In this document: piece after piece, positions 14,954-28,680 of the stretch | Position numbering within the stretch: position 1 is the first letter of the stretch | Layout: each line of letters begins with the position of its first letter | Origin: Romanomermis culicivorax | Lineage: Eukaryota > Nematoda > Enoplea > Mermithida > Mermithidae | Reading direction: 5' to 3' | Assembly (NCBI GenBank): GCA_963922205.1 | Contig: CAWUHX010000311.1 | Span: 248,001 to 312,000, forward strand | DNA length: 64,000 nucleotides | Made by a program: the position numbers and the translations under genes | Notes under the pieces: model-generated | The model's input: the letters and a program-made list of their open reading frames with translations, nothing else | Database searches by the model: none | Told to the model about the DNA's origin: nothing

Positions 14954-16378
14954 AACTATTTTCGAAAATATATGGGTTATAATAATTTTTCTAAAATTAA
15001 AAAAAAAATTGTAGCAAATTGGCTATCAGTCGATACATCTTGTTGAAATCTATCAAAGCGTATGATTTAAAATGATATATCTTCATTTTTGACTGAGTTA
15101 ATGCGAATAAAAATATGCTTGATTTGCACGCATTTTGATACTGATTTTGGAGAAAATCGTATATTCCACATTTCTTGGGGCAATTGTTGTCTTTGATGAG
15201 CTTCTTCGCAGCTACAGTAAAACCTAAAAATGTAAGAAACACAAGAAAAACGAAGTATCATAAAATCAAACATGACTCAGTTTTATATTTTCTTATTACC
15301 AATTGAAAATTAGTTTCCATATTTCTTCATAAAGACGCAGATTTTCGATGAAAAATCAGTTTTATGATTGATCATGTTGAGGGAGGAATAAATAGAGGAA
15401 AGAAATCTGAAGCGTGGAAGGGAAAGAAGAGTAAAGAAGGAGAGATAAGGATTCCAACTCGAGGTTTGTCGTGAAGACTGATATGCAATGATAAGTACAA
15501 GGCCGAGGGGAATAAGGCAAGAAAAACAATGAATAGATAAAAGTGAACTAAAAGGATGAAGACCAAGGCAGGCCAAATATGTAGTCGGTAAGGTGGCACA
15601 TCCTCGATAACAATTTATTAGCGAGGCGAGGGAAAAAATGTCAAAATCGAACGAGCTAAAAAACTAAATGACCTTGATGGCCGACACCACAAATAAATGA
15701 GTACGGAATGCTTCATGCACAAAACATTAGGACGACAAAAATATAGAAAAATATGTATGTTTTACTATATAAGTAAACAGCGTAGTGGAAGAAAGCTATT
15801 ACTGTACAAAATAAGTCTAGTATCGGTTCGTCAAGTGACTGACAAACTTCCATGGGACGATATTGCGAAAAAACATGACTCATCCTTCAAAAAATTGCAA
15901 CGACGTCACGAAACCGGTAATATGTGGGAAATTTAATCCTTCAGAATAGAGAGTTGCTAAAAGGTAAAAACAGAGGCAATTTATCTGCTAATCAGTTTCA
16001 CAGAGTTATCTGTGAAATGCCTATTCTGGTTTTTGTAAATAGAAAAATGACTACTATGTTAAAAATATTGTTTAGACAAATACCTTACTGTAGAATGTTT
16101 TGCTCATACGGTTTTGAATGTTCAGTTTAGGGTGTCACTTTGTTAACCAGACAATTGTAAATATATGAAACAGTTACTTCCTTTACAGAATTACAAACAT
16201 TCCAAGAAAAACAGAACGACTTACACGTAGGACTAAAAACACATTCATAGAACGCGGAAAATTGATTACACAATTTTTGTACTATATAATACTGTAAATG
16301 TAGAGTTCGCACAAAAAACAACCATAAAAATTAAGCCAACACATAATTTTTTATTTTATATTATAATGAATGATTTTT
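14954..16378. other. Intergenic between the HINT-like and THOC1 genes
   Basis: 1.4 kb with no supported coding exon. Short frames on either strand lack domain similarity and splice context. It should contain the promoter of the HINT-like gene. Confidence 0.4.
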
Positions 16379-16384
16379 TTTATT
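16379..16384 (-). terminator. Poly(A) signal of THOC1
   Basis: AATAAA on the minus strand, 28 bases after the stop codon at 16412. Confidence 0.65.
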
Positions 16385-16411
16385 CTACATTTCATAATCC
16401 GTATAATAAGT

Positions 16412-19400
16412 TCACTCATCCATAGGTTCGTCACCGCTAGTTTGTGAATCTTTAACGCTGTTCGTATTCTACGAAAATTGTAAAATGATAAATTACAAAG
16501 CGACATATATTCTCGTTGGTCACAATTTACACCGGAAATTCAGAAACGCAGATATTACAGTTGATAAATTTTCTGACGAAAGAACTTTTCTATATGTAAA
16601 TTCTGAAATTGAACATTTTATATAGTCCGCAGCAGAGTGGAGTAAAGTTACACCAACGGTTTTCCCCCTAGGCCTTTTTCACACCGGAAAACGGTTAATG
16701 TAACATAGCACTATTCGCTGTGGGATATCGAATGAACGATCTCAGAATTTACACTTAAAAACGTTCTCTCGTGGAAAAACTTACCTTTTGTTGTAAAGTG
16801 AGCACAACAACTCAAAGACTACAGTACGCCCAAAACTTGGTAAATAGTTTAATTTGATGCACTTAGAACAATACCGTTGAGTTTTCTGCTCAAAACTGGA
16901 ATCTTGAGAATCAAAGTTCAAAATTTTTGCATTTTTTGTTGACACAAATGATGAAATGAATATCTATATTACATAATATATTACTGAATGAATGTTTATA
17001 CAGAAACGTAAAATTTAAGTATCGATCGAACTTTTTACATTTTTCGAAAATTGATAGACTTTTTTTACAGGTTTCGCAATTAGAGATGAGATTTTACACA
17101 AATCATATTGCTACATTAATTCCATAGAAGCACTGCATCAGTCAATAAATTTCATAAGTGAGGTAAAAAAAAAATCATATCACTATGAACTTTTCAAAAT
17201 TTTGAAAGAAAAACAATGAAATTTCGCAACTGACCTCATTATCGTCCAATTTATTCAAAACGGCAGCCACTTCTTCATTGTACAGATCCGCCGTTAGTAA
17301 AATATTCCGCATTTTCTTCACAGTAGCTCGTTTACCTTCTTTTTCGGTCCAAGTCGTCAGGATGAGCGAACAAACTTCGACAGGCTAGAAAAAAAGAAAC
17401 GTTTTCTACAATCCTTGTAAAATGTGTAAAAAAGGCGCTTTTATTCACTAAAAATTGAAGCTGAAATTTGAAGACGGAGAATTAGTGAAGAATTTGAAGA
17501 GTTTTATGTTTCGAATCCCCTTAAAGCAAAGCAGAAAAAACAACTTGCTGCAAATATCCATTACATATGATAATTTATTTCTTTTATTGAGGACATGTTG
17601 TAAGCCAAAAAGTCCATTGTACGTACAGTAATGAACAGTATGCTGACAAATTTCACTATACTTTGGAACAAAAAATTTCTCGGAAAAAAATTTGTATTTC
17701 ATGTATGCAGAATGATCAGACTGCTCCACAGTGAGGGGTATGAGGGGGTATTACCCCTACCTAAACTCCTTATGAATGATCATTGGTTGATTAATTTTGA
17801 GATAAAATGACGTGTTTAGTGGACATCTAGCTACACACTACGCTTGAAAATTTACAACTTTGCCCCTAACTGAAGAATCAGAATTTGGGGACCTCTGGGA
17901 ATGATTATATAAAATTTTGCATAGCTTACGTCATCTTTTTTTAGGGTGCTTAAATTTTCGCGGTTATTATACAATTCTAAAGTTTCGGCTAATTTTATCC
18001 ATCCATTTTTTATCAATTTCGACAATTTTTCAACGTGATGCGAACCAATCAAATGCGTATCTGCTGAAAGAAAACGATTCAACATACAAGTTTGAAAATA
18101 GTGCAGGCATACACTACGTGTAATTGGGGGGGGGAGTGACAATCATAGATGTAATTGGGGGGGAAGTGCTATGGCAACTTCCACCAGAAATCGTCGACCA
18201 TATGGCTAGCCATTGGACGACCGCCTCCCCCCCAAGGATTTTCCAATCCTATTGCTAGCCATATGGTAGCCTTAGGGGCCGCCATGTTTTTGGTCGGAAA
18301 AATAATAATAAATGTCGACTTTTTGATGAAAAATGTCAATTTTTGAACAAAAAATGGTCAAAAATGTGAATTTTCTGGGCGCTTCGCGCCATGAATACAT
18401 TTTTTCGGTCTTTTTAGAAAAAATTACTATTTTTTAAACCATTTTTCCGACTTTTTTTCGTGAAAAAATCGATTTTTTTCCTTGAGAGACCCCTCCCCCC
18501 ACCCCCACCAGACCTCAAGGCTATGTTACATGAATGGGAAACTTTTTTTAGTCATTTTAGGGGCATGGACTCCTAAAAGTTTGAAAATGGCTCCCAAAAT
18601 TTTAGGTCTAGGAGCCATTTTGGCTCTTAAATTTTTGACTTATTCATTAATATTATAGTGAATTGTAGTTATTTTCATTCAATTTTAAATTTAAAGTAAG
18701 TGTTTTACAGGCTCTAAAATCATAGAACATCAAAAATTTTCCGGTTTTTCGCGCCGGATCTCATTATATAATTTTTCAAATTAGTCTATTCACTGTTTTT
18801 CTACAAATCAAACTTTCTGGGGAAAAAATTCTCGACAAAGGAAAAATATGGGGATTCGACATTTTGGTGCATTTAAGAGATCAAAATCTCAATTCTTTCC
18901 ATTTATAGTAACTATTATTTTAAAATTGAGCCGAGTTTGAATTAATGATCATAATGGAGGTGATTTTCATAAATTTCAAGTTTAATTTGACTTTGTCAAA
19001 GCTATGAAAGTATGAATATATTTTTTAGTTTGTAAAATGATATAATACATGTTTTCGAACCTTGAATGTTTATCGAATAAGTTATCCTTAAATTGATTTT
19101 CCAGTATTTTAGCTGTCAAAATTTAAAAAAAAAACTTTCGTTGCGTAGCGCCAGAAAGATATAAGAAACAACAGAACAATAAGAACAGAAACTGCATTTT
19201 CAAAACCCTATACTTTTGAGTCAGAAGAAAATGAACTCAATTGCTATCTTGGAAGAAGGTTCGTACAAAAATAAACGACATAAAAATTGCATAAAAAATT
19301 TTCTTCCCACAACGTCCGATCTTAGTACATGTAGAAAGAAGTCTGTAACCAAAAACGCTGGTTGGAAATGAAATTTTGAACAGTAATTTTTTAAAACTCG

Positions 19401-22400
19401 TATCAACCGATTGAATATCTATATGATTTAATTATATAGTAGGTTCTACAGTGTGTTACAAGCCCGTTTTTCGATATTCTTCAATTAAAAATTTTTGGCT
19501 CCCAAAATTTCAATTTGGCCCCTAAAAATTTAGGCACAGGATCCATTTGGCTCCTGGTTTTCAAACCAAAAAAGGCCTAATGTATGGTGACAATATTGCC
19601 GAAAAAAATCAATCATGAAAATTTTTCCGTAGAAAATTATCAAAAAACGATCTAAAACCGCCTTTTTTGATGAAACATAATTTTTAAAAACGGTTAAAAA
19701 TATCAATTTTCGACTAGAAAATGATCAGAGCTGAACAATTTACAGATAGAGAGGTCAAATTTCCAACGGAAAATTTATGCTGTTTGAACAAAATTCATCA
19801 AAAACGTCCATTTTTCAGCTCGAAAACTATTCGCTTATGAACAAAAGTGAGCGAAAGTGCCCATTTAAAAAAACAGACAATTTTACTGGTAGAAAATAAT
19901 CATTTCTGACAAAAAGTTGTCAAAAATGTTAACTTTCAGGTGAAAAATGGCCGTTTTGGAACACAAGCGGCGAAAACTGATAATTTTTTGATACAAAGTT
20001 GGAATTAATGAAAACGATCAAAATGTTAAATTTATAGTAAAAACATACATGTAATTGGGGGGAAGTGCTATGGGACAGAGGTCCCCAAGGTCAGATTTTT
20101 CAGGTAGGGGTAAAGTTGAAAGTTTTCGGGGGTAGTGAAGCTGAATGTTCACTAAATATTTCATTTTGTCTCTAAATTAGACAACCAGTGACAAATTTTT
20201 AAGACTTTAGGTGGGTGTAATACCCCCTCATACCCCTCCATGGGGCTGTCTGCTATGGGAACCCCCCAAATCGTCAACTATATGGCTAGCCATTGGGCGA
20301 TCCCCTCCCAAGGATTTTCCAATCCTATTGCTAGCCATATGGTAGCTTTAGGGACCGCCATGCTTTAGGTCGAAAAATAATGAGAAATGTCGATTTTTTG
20401 AAGAAAATGTCAATTTTTGAACAAAGAATGGTCAAAAACGTCAATTTTCTCGGCGCTTCACGCCATGAATACATTTTTCCGGTCTTTTTACAACTACAAC
20501 TACTTTACAACTTTTTTTTGAACTATTTTCCGAAACTAAAATCGAATTTTTTTTCTTCGGAGACCCCTCCAGCCAAAATTTTTGAATTAATGACCCCCGG
20601 CCCAAAAAAAGTGGCCTGACCCATCCATCCAGTTACATGAATAGGTAAAAATGGTTATTTTTGACCACAAAGCAATATAAAATAAAACTATTTCAGCTCT
20701 GCGACCAGATATGCACGGCCAGAATTTTCCAGGTGGGAGAGTCCTTGGACTTTTTATCCAGGGGCGTAGGGAGGGGGTGGGTGGGCAAAAAAAGACAAAA
20801 AAATTCAGAAAGCTTGTTTTTCATACAAAATATGTACAAAAATCATCAGAAAAGGTGTCTCGAAAAAAGTTCAGGGGGGGGTGTTTGATGATTTTGGGGG
20901 GGGGGGGCAGAGGGGGATGGTCCGCGTCTCAGGTATGGGAGTTTACCCCCCCTACCCCCTATTCCCCTATGTGCATGTGTGTCTGCGACCCATAAACATC
21001 GTTTTTAATCAAAAATTCATACTTTTTGAACCGTTTTGCGGAATTTTCAGGCAAACAGAGTCAAAATTTTTCTTCCCCGAGAGTCACCCTACCTAAACTT
21101 CAGAAAAATCGACGACCCCAGACATAGAAAATTCGCCTGACCTCCGACCTCGGAGCTTCGTTAGTTGAAGCAAAGATTTTTAGAGCAATTCACCGTTCCT
21201 ATCCACACAAGGAAAACTTCGGCCAAAAAATGACTTTTTCAACATAAACGTAAAGCTTACCGACTTCTGATTGCGCAGATTGACTTATTGGTAAATCGTC
21301 CAAATTTTGCGCCCTCAAATTTATAAATTCAGATTCGAGCGCCGATTCGCCTATAGTATCCTGAACATCCGACGTTTTGGCGCCTTCCGTTGTTTGACTT
21401 TTGACCGCCATTTGTTCCGCTTCTTTTGCTTTTTTGGCCGCCTCCGCTTTTTGGGCAATCTTTTCTTTGTAAATATCAACGTACTTATTATATTTCTTAA
21501 ATTAATATGTTTGGTGTATAGAATTTTGCAAAAAAAAATAAAAAATTTCCCACTCACGGGAACGTCTTTAGCGATATCGGCAAAAAGTTTCTCCAAAGCG
21601 TCCGGCGGTCGATTGAAAATGGCGACGTTGGCGTTAGGTTGATTGAAAAAGTGCGGACTTTTCAACAAGGTTAACCGCATGGCGCGCCATTGAAAGTTTT
21701 CGTTTGAAACGATTCTGCAATGAATTGAGCATGAAGAGAGATCGATAAAGTTAAAAATTTCAATTTTTATCCATGAAGTGAAGGAAAATGATTGAAAAAC
21801 AATAACTTTTGTATGAAATGTCGAAAAACACAAAGTTTTTGTTCAACAAAGATTATTTTCCATCAAAAAATTAATATTTTTTTCTATTTAAATTTTTTCA
21901 AAATGACCATTCCTTACCACAAAATTAACAGCTGACCGTTTTTTTATTCAAAAAATATCACTTTCTACCTTAAAAAGGACAGAAAAATAATCATAGCTTA
22001 CCGAAAATTGACAATTTGAATTTTTTTTGCTCTAAAATAGTATTTTATACCAAACAATGGATATTTCTGACAGTTTTTGTTGAGAAATGACCGTATTGTA
22101 CCAAAAAGTTGACATTTTGGACCGATGTTCAAAAATGATCATTCTACCAAAAAATTGGTCCGAAAGTCTGGGGCAGTCGGCCGCCTTTCTTGAGGCCGGG
22201 GTCACTGATCTCCCAAGATTTTAGGGCAGGGTCTCTGAAGGGGAAAAATTAGATTTTTTCACTAAGAAAGTATGAAAAATGGTTCAAAAAGGTAATTTTT
22301 GTCTACAAAACCAAAACAATGTATTTCTGGCGCGAAGCGCCGAGAAAATTGACGTTTTTGACCATTTTTTGTTCAAAAATAGACATTTTTCAGTATTTTT

Positions 22401-25400
22401 CCGACCAAAAGTATGTGGGTCCTTATGACTACTATATGGCTAGCCATAGGATTGGAAAATCTTGGAGGTGGGTCGCCCAATGGCTGGCAATATGGCCGAC
22501 GATTTTCGGGGGGTTCCTATAGCACTCCCCTCGATTACATGTATGTTTCTGATCGTAAATAATCATTTTCTTCCAAAACTGATATTTTTGACCATGTTTT
22601 GGTTGAATAGACCATTTCAATCAACCAAAAATTGATATTTTCCCGATTTTTTCGACCAAAAAGATGGGGTTGCTGTGGCTAGCTCATTTCAGCCTTATGA
22701 TTTGAAAATCTTGACTTTTCATCTAACTATTCGTGTTAGACTCTTTTCCAACACTGAATTTTGATTGTGAAATGGTAAACGGTGAATTTTTCTCGCAAAA
22801 ATTTGATATTTTGTGTTTCCAGTTTTCCCTATCTTCAATTTTTGAATTTGGGATAGTCCGAAGTGTTCAACAGGAAACTTATCCTTGTATCATTATGCCA
22901 GAATTTTAATTAGGTTCGAAAATTATAGACTGATTATTACATATAGCTTGAGGCAAAACTATTGATTTTTGCGGTTTTTTGTGGATTATTTAAATGAAAA
23001 ACCGCAAAAAGATTCCAGGTAAATCAATAAAAAATGACCAATTTCAGAAAAATTGTACCATTGGTGGATTGAAGAAAACCATTGAATGAGATTCTTATCT
23101 AATGAAAATTTGACTAAAATTTGTTTCAAAAACAATTTCGGATCATTCTGCATCTGTCTATCGAAAAAATTTTAAATTCTAGAAAATGGAAAGTTTTATG
23201 GTTATCAAAAACACTAGTCTGAGTGAAAACCACACAGAGCTTTTCGAAAAAAATGAGATGAAATCTAATATCGAAAAGCAGAGGTTTACAACTGGAAATA
23301 AGCATAACTTATGATTTACTGTAGGTACAGAGAGTAATAATGCACGGTGATAAACTGCAGTAAATAAATTACCATATGAGCAAGGCTCGAACACTCTAGC
23401 TTTATTGGCTTCAGTATCACAGGCTTTTTAGGAAGGCCCTTTTCTGGACACCCTCTACTATATTAGAAATCGGTGTTTACTTATATTCATCCTCAATTTG
23501 ACACGCCAAATCAATTTGTTCCAATGGTTCTTCGATGAATGCTTCCAAATCGGGTATAAATTCTCTAAGAAGATAAATTTGGAAATTTGACATTTAAAAT
23601 AATTAGAATAAATTTGTATATACCTTTCCGTGGCTTTGCAAGCTTCAAAATTATTCGGGCAAGTTGAAAAAAGTTTCGTGAGTACATTATTGCCCATATT
23701 TAATGGATTAGCGGAATATTTTTCTTTGGCGCGCCTAAAAATTTAGATTTATCACCGTTTTATAGAAAAATAATCAAATTTCGATTAAAAAGTCGAATTT
23801 TTCGACGACGGCACATTTTTTTCAAACCTTTTCATGCCGATAATTTTCTCATTTTCAATTTTAGACAAAAAATCTTCGCATCCGGCGTTTTTCCACGAAT
23901 TTCTGATTTCTTCGCGTTGTAAAATACGCTGAAAAAGAGAGAAAATTGGAAAATGCGCAGAAAGCAACAAAAAAGAAAAGTATGGCAAAATTAGAGTAAA
24001 AATGAAACAAAAGAAGCAGCGAAAATAGTTATTTAAAATTACAACTTTGAAAATAAGCTGAAAAATATAAAAGTCTCAATTTAAAAAAATTAAAGTAAAA
24101 ATACAAAAAAAGGATAAATATGAGATGAAAATAAACATCAAATAAAAAAAAGAAAAATAATCTGAAAAAGGAGAAAAGCAAAAAGAACTACTTCTATGGC
24201 CTTCGCGAATTTTGCGCCTTCGGGATAAGTTTGTGTCAATAAAGTGTAACATTTGGTCGTCGATTCTTTGACAAATTTTGTTTGTTCATCGTTCAAAACG
24301 TGTACTTTTTTGCTGGAAAATTTTTGAAATAGAATTCGTGTTCTAAAAGACGTGTCACAAATCCGGTTCTTGAGAAATGAATTGATTCCGATTCCGAGTA
24401 TTCGTGACATTACATAGTATATGAAATTTGAAAAAATTACTCTTTAAATCGTGCGTCGATCGTCAGAAATTGGAATAAAATGAGAAATTGCGTCAAAACG
24501 TACCGTCGAAAATTGTTATCGCACAACTGAAGTTGTAGAAGCTGAAAAATAAAGATTACTAAGCCTGAATATCAAAATTTAGAATTTTCCAGATAGTCAC
24601 TGTAAACCATACAGTAATTGGAGAAAGGAAGTGCCATAAAAACTTCCTAGAAATCGCCGGACGTAGAGTGACCTCAAATTTTATTAAAATACCTGAAATG
24701 TCTTTTCTGAGGTAGAAAAAGACTAATTTTGAACAAAAAGTGATTAAACGTGCAATTTTGGGTAGAAAATAGTCATTTTCAACAATAATCTCACGTGATT
24801 CCAATTTATGTTATCTTTAAACATCAGAGTAAATTTGACAGAAAATGAATTGAAAACTGCCATTTTTGTATAAAAAGGTCATTTAAGAATAAGAACAATC
24901 AAAAATGTCGATTTTTCGATATAAAAAGGTTAGTTTTGAACATAAAAGTCGAAAATATTAATTTATAGACAGAAAACAGTCATTTTCGAACAAAAAACAG
25001 TCAAAAATGTTAATTTTCTGATGTGGTCACTTATGGATAAAAACGATCAATTTTCCGGTGACAAATGGTCATTTTTGAATAAAAACGGTTCAAAATTTCA
25101 ATCCTTCGACGCCTCATGCCATAAACGCATAGTTCCACTCCAAAGATTTTCCGAACCGTTTTTCCAAGTTTTTAGGCTAAAAAATCATTTTTTTCCATAC
25201 AATGACTTTCTTAACTCCCTAAAATTTTGGGCAGTCGACGGCCACATAAACAAAAGAGGGTCGCTTCAGCTTCTCTAGACCTCGAAGCTCCGTTTATCCT
25301 GAAAACTGTACGTTTTGGAGTTCACCAATAAGGAAGATTTTTTAACAAACCTTCTGACTCGTAAGATATTTCGCAAAATAAGGTCTGCGTTTAGAATCTG

Positions 25401-27956
25401 TCGGCAAATTCGACTTTTCATCAAGTTCCATCGATTGTAAATCCAATCTTTTAATCGTTGAAGATGAAGCTTGACTTTCGGTCAATTTATGACTAGCGAA
25501 AGCATTCAAAACTTCCGTTGCGTTCTGGAAAAAATGAGCCCTTTGCACAGAACGGCGCACGATTTTCCAAGCGAACTCACATGAACAAACTTTTTCCAAT
25601 TAAATTTATCGTAACAGGTCAACGGCGACGAAAAAAACGATTGAAGTTGCCAAAATTTACAATACAAATTGTAATCGACCAGGACTGATCTGTGAAAGAA
25701 AAATATTTAAAAGAAAATTACTCGACAAATTGTATTACATCGACGTAATAAGTTAAAAATTGATCCTTTATGTGAAAATAATATATTTTGACCTTTGGGT
25801 AATTCCATATTCGGAGTAACGTCGTGGTGATTATTAATTTTCTATGGGAACCGGCATTCTTACATCTACAGTATTTGAAACTCTGGAAATTTTTCCACAT
25901 AAGCCTTTTTTGGTCTGTAAAAGGTATCCAAGATATAACAGCCTGAGAAAGACAAAACTCCATGCACAATAGCAGATTCATGGAAGCAGTCAATAATAGC
26001 TGAGAAATGAAACTAAATTCATTTTTGGCTGTGCTTCAGTTTAATTTTATTTGTGATAAGTTATTGTTTTTGAGCTTCTGAATTTCACTAAAACGCACCT
26101 TTTGATCCACACATGTAACGGAGCCCTGAAGTCTAAGGGAGTTAGGCGACTTTTTTGGAGCCGGAAGTCACTGACTACCCAAAATTTTAAGGGACGGGTC
26201 GCAGAAAGAAAAAAAAATTGATTTTTCCACCAATAAATTCCGGAAAATAGTCAAGAAATGGTAATTTTTTAATAAAAAACCGCGAAAAATTAATTTTTGG
26301 CGCGAAGCGCCAGGAAAATTGACGTTTTTGACCATTTTTTGTTTAAAAAGTGATCAAGATCAAACTTTAAAAAATTTCAGCCACTAAAATAGCTCACGAT
26401 TCTGGTTTAGATTCATCGTCCATTTCGCCTTCTTCCACTTCCATCGTCGTCGAATCTTCCGTCATTTTTTGACCAGACGAACGACCGTCAACTGAATGAA
26501 ACGACGTATCTTCGACGGTGTCAAATTTTGTAACATTTTCCGTATTAAACAGACCAATCGAATTTAGGCCTAGAAAAAATGGAGATATATCACAGAAAAA
26601 GTGATAAAGTAAAGACAGAAGGAAAATTAGGAAAAAAACAAATTTTTCTAACCAGATTTTTCATTCAGAGGCAACAGTCGGGCGAGAAATACGAAAATTC
26701 GACCGCAAAATACAGTATGAGTCGTACGTGATAAACGTCGCAATAAATCGTTGCTTAATCTCAGAACAGGATTACGACAAAGGTCGAATTCTTTCTGAAT
26801 CACGAGAAAATTATTTCATTTTATGATTCTGTGAATTGAAGATAAACATTGCGTCTGAATATCATTACAATACATATACAGAGTGTGTGAAATGAAGAAA
26901 CTCGAGAAATCGATTGACTAAAATTTTAGGCGAGAATTCATTGGGGGAAAAAATAGATTTTTCCGTCCCAAGTTCGAAAGATGGCTCAAAAATAGTAATT
27001 TTCGATTGAAGGAAACGAAAATGATGCAAAACACCGGAAAAATTGCTTTGATTGAAAAATTGGAAAAAATTTGGTTCGTAAAATTTCCATTAGTTTAAAA
27101 CTATTTGGATTGAATCGTAGATTTTTCTTTCTTTCTTGGGCACTAAGTTCATATAACAAATTTCCTCAACAGAATCTCGCATACTTTTTTCCAGTCGTTC
27201 AGATGATCTTCAACGAAACCGAATATCAATTCGCACTGTTCAACGGTAGACGTATCCAAAATGTCGCCCAACAGACTGGCTAATAGAGCTTTAGAACAGA
27301 GATCTATAATAAGAAGAAAATCTATGCATGAATGATAAGAATTGTAACACTTCTAAACAGTTTTCACCTTTTCTAGCCAAAGAAAAAGCAAACGATAGCA
27401 AATCGATAATTTCGCCAGTTGGACACTTTGAAGCCTACAAAAAAACTTTTCCTTATGGATCAGGCTTATTTCTTGTCAGCGGCAAGCGGAAAAATGACTT
27501 CATTTTCGAGTTGAAATTATGCAAAATGTGCGAAGAGCCAACCCTGAATATAAAAGTTGCAAATCTAAGACACTTACTATCAAATTTATCAAGCGATTTC
27601 GTAGCAAACAGTCGACGAAAGATTTTTTATCGACTTCCCTTCATAATGAAATTTTTTTAAAATTAATCGAATGTCCACTCCTTGAAGGTGAAAATTGTTC
27701 AGGTCAGGGCCGTGCACAAGCGCGGGGGGGGGCGCAGCATACAAACAGTGTATCCCGTAAGATCAACATTTTCTGGGGCTATCCAGTAAAAAAAATTTAG
27801 TCCGCCCCCCCCATGAAAAAATCCTTTTCACGGCCCTGGTTCGGGTAATTACTTTTCTAAAGAATTGATAGTAATTTCTGCTCTTTCGATATCACCGCTA
27901 AGAATAGCCTTCTCTATATCAGAATCGGCGAACGTTGATTCAATTTTAATGGTCAT
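16412..27956 (-). CDS. thoc-1: THO complex subunit 1 (THOC1/Hpr1)
   Basis: Eighteen exons with continuous phase give 732 residues: 27853-27956, 27578-27638, 27368-27434, 27185-27303, 26653-26794, 26398-26569, 25581-25689, 25351-25524, 24441-24541, 24192-24312, 23828-23928, 23624-23734, 23481-23564, 21558-21714, 21261-21495, 17930-18063, 17235-17384, 16412-16468. THOC1 signatures are CNDLLRR-like LSNDLLRRLSR, TVFCGRIFVFLARLLPL, the acidic EVEEGEMDDE, PYFAKYLTSQK, LQLQLCDNNFRR, the LNDEQTKFVKESTTK block, and WRAMRLTLLKSPHFF. The C terminus (about 625-713) is a death domain, as in animal THOC1. THO couples transcription elongation to mRNP packaging and export in the nucleus. Exon 2 uses an AAG acceptor and exon 15 a TTAAG acceptor; exon 16 has a CAGCAG (NAGNAG) acceptor, so one residue is uncertain. 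Introns, up to 3.8 kb, hold most of the repeat families listed. Confidence 0.93.
17717..17897 (-). mobile_element. hAT-like MITE, family A
   Basis: A reverse-orientation copy from CAGACTGC to CCTCTG in THOC1 intron 16. The flanks AGAATGAT and GGAATGAT match at 7 of 8 positions. Confidence 0.85.
18144..18536 (+). repeat. Family D repeat (CATACATGTA-bounded)
   Basis: Starts with CATAGATGTAATTGGGG and ends near GTTACATGAATG. It contains paired CATATGGCTAGCC words, the palindrome GGCGCTTCGCGCC and a run of CCCCTCC. Related copies lie at 20044-20642, 22180-22545, 26109-26345, 51878-52430 and 54136-54576. It serves as an empty site for the family A insertion at 20076. Confidence 0.7.
18540..19580 (+). 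repeat. Family G repeat
   Basis: About 1 kb inside THOC1 intron 15. Its last 500 bases are repeated in reverse complement at 45390-45890, including the GGCTCCCAAAATTTCAATTT region and the GTGTGTTACAAG segment. No coding potential was seen. Confidence 0.65.
19580..20010. repeat. Degenerate minisatellite of AAAATG(A/G)TCATTTTTGAC type
   Basis: A loose tandem repeat with a period of about 45-55 bases, alternating AAAAATTGACATTTTTGACC and AAAATGACCATTTTCTACC words. The same composition fills parts of 21840-22180, 22540-22680, 24700-25110, 39100-39450, 42480-42970 and 54000-55200, often next to family D. Confidence 0.6.
20044..20642 (+). repeat. Family D repeat interrupted by a family A MITE
   Basis: Starts CATACATGTAATTGGGG and ends near GTTACATGAATAG. 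It is homologous to 18144-18536 but split by the 177-bp insertion at 20076-20252. Confidence 0.75.
20076..20252 (+). mobile_element. hAT-like MITE, family A, nested in family D
   Basis: CAGAGGTCCCC to GGGGCTGTCTG, with a perfect 8-bp duplication CTATGGGA (20068-20075 and 20253-20260). The uninterrupted homologous stretch at about 18165-18195 is the pre-insertion state. Confidence 0.92.
20709..20990 (+). repeat. Family H repeat
   Basis: Runs from ATGCACGGCCAGAATTTTCC to CCCCTATGTGCATGTG with internal C/G homopolymers. A reverse-complement copy lies at 28340-28572. Both ends carry ATGCAC words. Confidence 0.65.
22180..22545 (-). repeat. Family D repeat, reverse copy
   Basis: Contains GGCGCGAAGCGCC, the CTATATGGCTAGCC pair and GATTACATGTATG at its end. 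It lies in THOC1 intron 13. Confidence 0.7.
26109..26345 (-). repeat. Family D repeat, truncated reverse copy
   Basis: Begins ACATGTAACGGAGCC and runs to GGCGCGAAGCGCCAGG plus the TTTTTGACCATTTTTTG tail. It stops just short of THOC1 exon 6. Confidence 0.65.
27705..27838 (+). mobile_element. hAT-like MITE, family C
   Basis: A 134-bp element with CAGGGCCGTG / CACGGCCCTG termini and G/C homopolymer blocks. Flanks GTTCAGGT and GTTCGGGT match at 7 of 8 positions. It lies 14 bases downstream of THOC1 exon 1, with its target duplication reaching within 6 bases of the exon's splice donor. Confidence 0.87.
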
Positions 27957-28339
27957 TGTTGAACCAAATTCTGAAAGCTGAAAACAAAGAGAAATAAACA
28001 TTAAACAACAATGTTTTGACTTTTACTTTGCTGAATAAACGGTCTAATTTTTCAAAAAAAATTCCAAGCAAAGAAAAAAATTGATGGAAAATATCAATTT
28101 TCGGCAGAATAAACATTAAAAAAGAGATGAAATAATTCAATTGAAAGAAACTGTTGGAGGTAAATTGGTGAGTGGAAACAGATAGGCTAACGGGCGCGCA
28201 TAATAGAAAAACAATGTTTTCTTGTATCAAAACGTGGTTTTTGAGACAAATAATTTGGAGTGCAAATTGGCACAAACTTTTTGAATAGACCAAGACTCAA
28301 TCCTTTTTAATTTTAGGTATTTTAGGGGTTGAAACATAC

Positions 28340-28572
28340 ATGCACATAAGCGGGTAGGGGGTAAACCCCCTCACCTGAGGCCCTGGCCATCCCCGGGCCC
28401 AAAAAGTCGTCAAGCATCCCCAAGACAGCTTTTTTGATGATTTTCATGCATACATGTTGTATGAAAAACAAGCTTGCAGAACTTTGTTTGTTTTTTCCTC
28501 GCCAAAACCCCTAGCCTGTGGATACAAAGTCCAAGGACCCTCGCCCTGGAAAATTTTTGCCGTGCATGTTTG
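28340..28572 (-). repeat. Family H repeat, reverse copy
   Basis: Reverse-complement relative of 20709-20990, shown by ATTTTCATGCATACATG, the AAGCTTGC segment and the CTTGGACTTTGTATCC block read on the minus strand. It lies upstream of the THOC1 start. Confidence 0.65.
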
Positions 28573-28680
28573 GGTTGAAAACGGCATTGACTACTTTATT
28601 GGCCTCGAACGCATGCGAGTGAATTATCTTGAATGACCGATTAATGGGCAGATTCTGAATTGCCTGTATTCATTCAGTGG

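Noticed and set aside
14997..15242. Possible extra 5' coding exon of the HINT-like gene
   Set aside because: There is an acceptor-like CTGTAG but no matching donor/phase and no similarity to HINT; the ATG at 14953 already gives a full-length protein.
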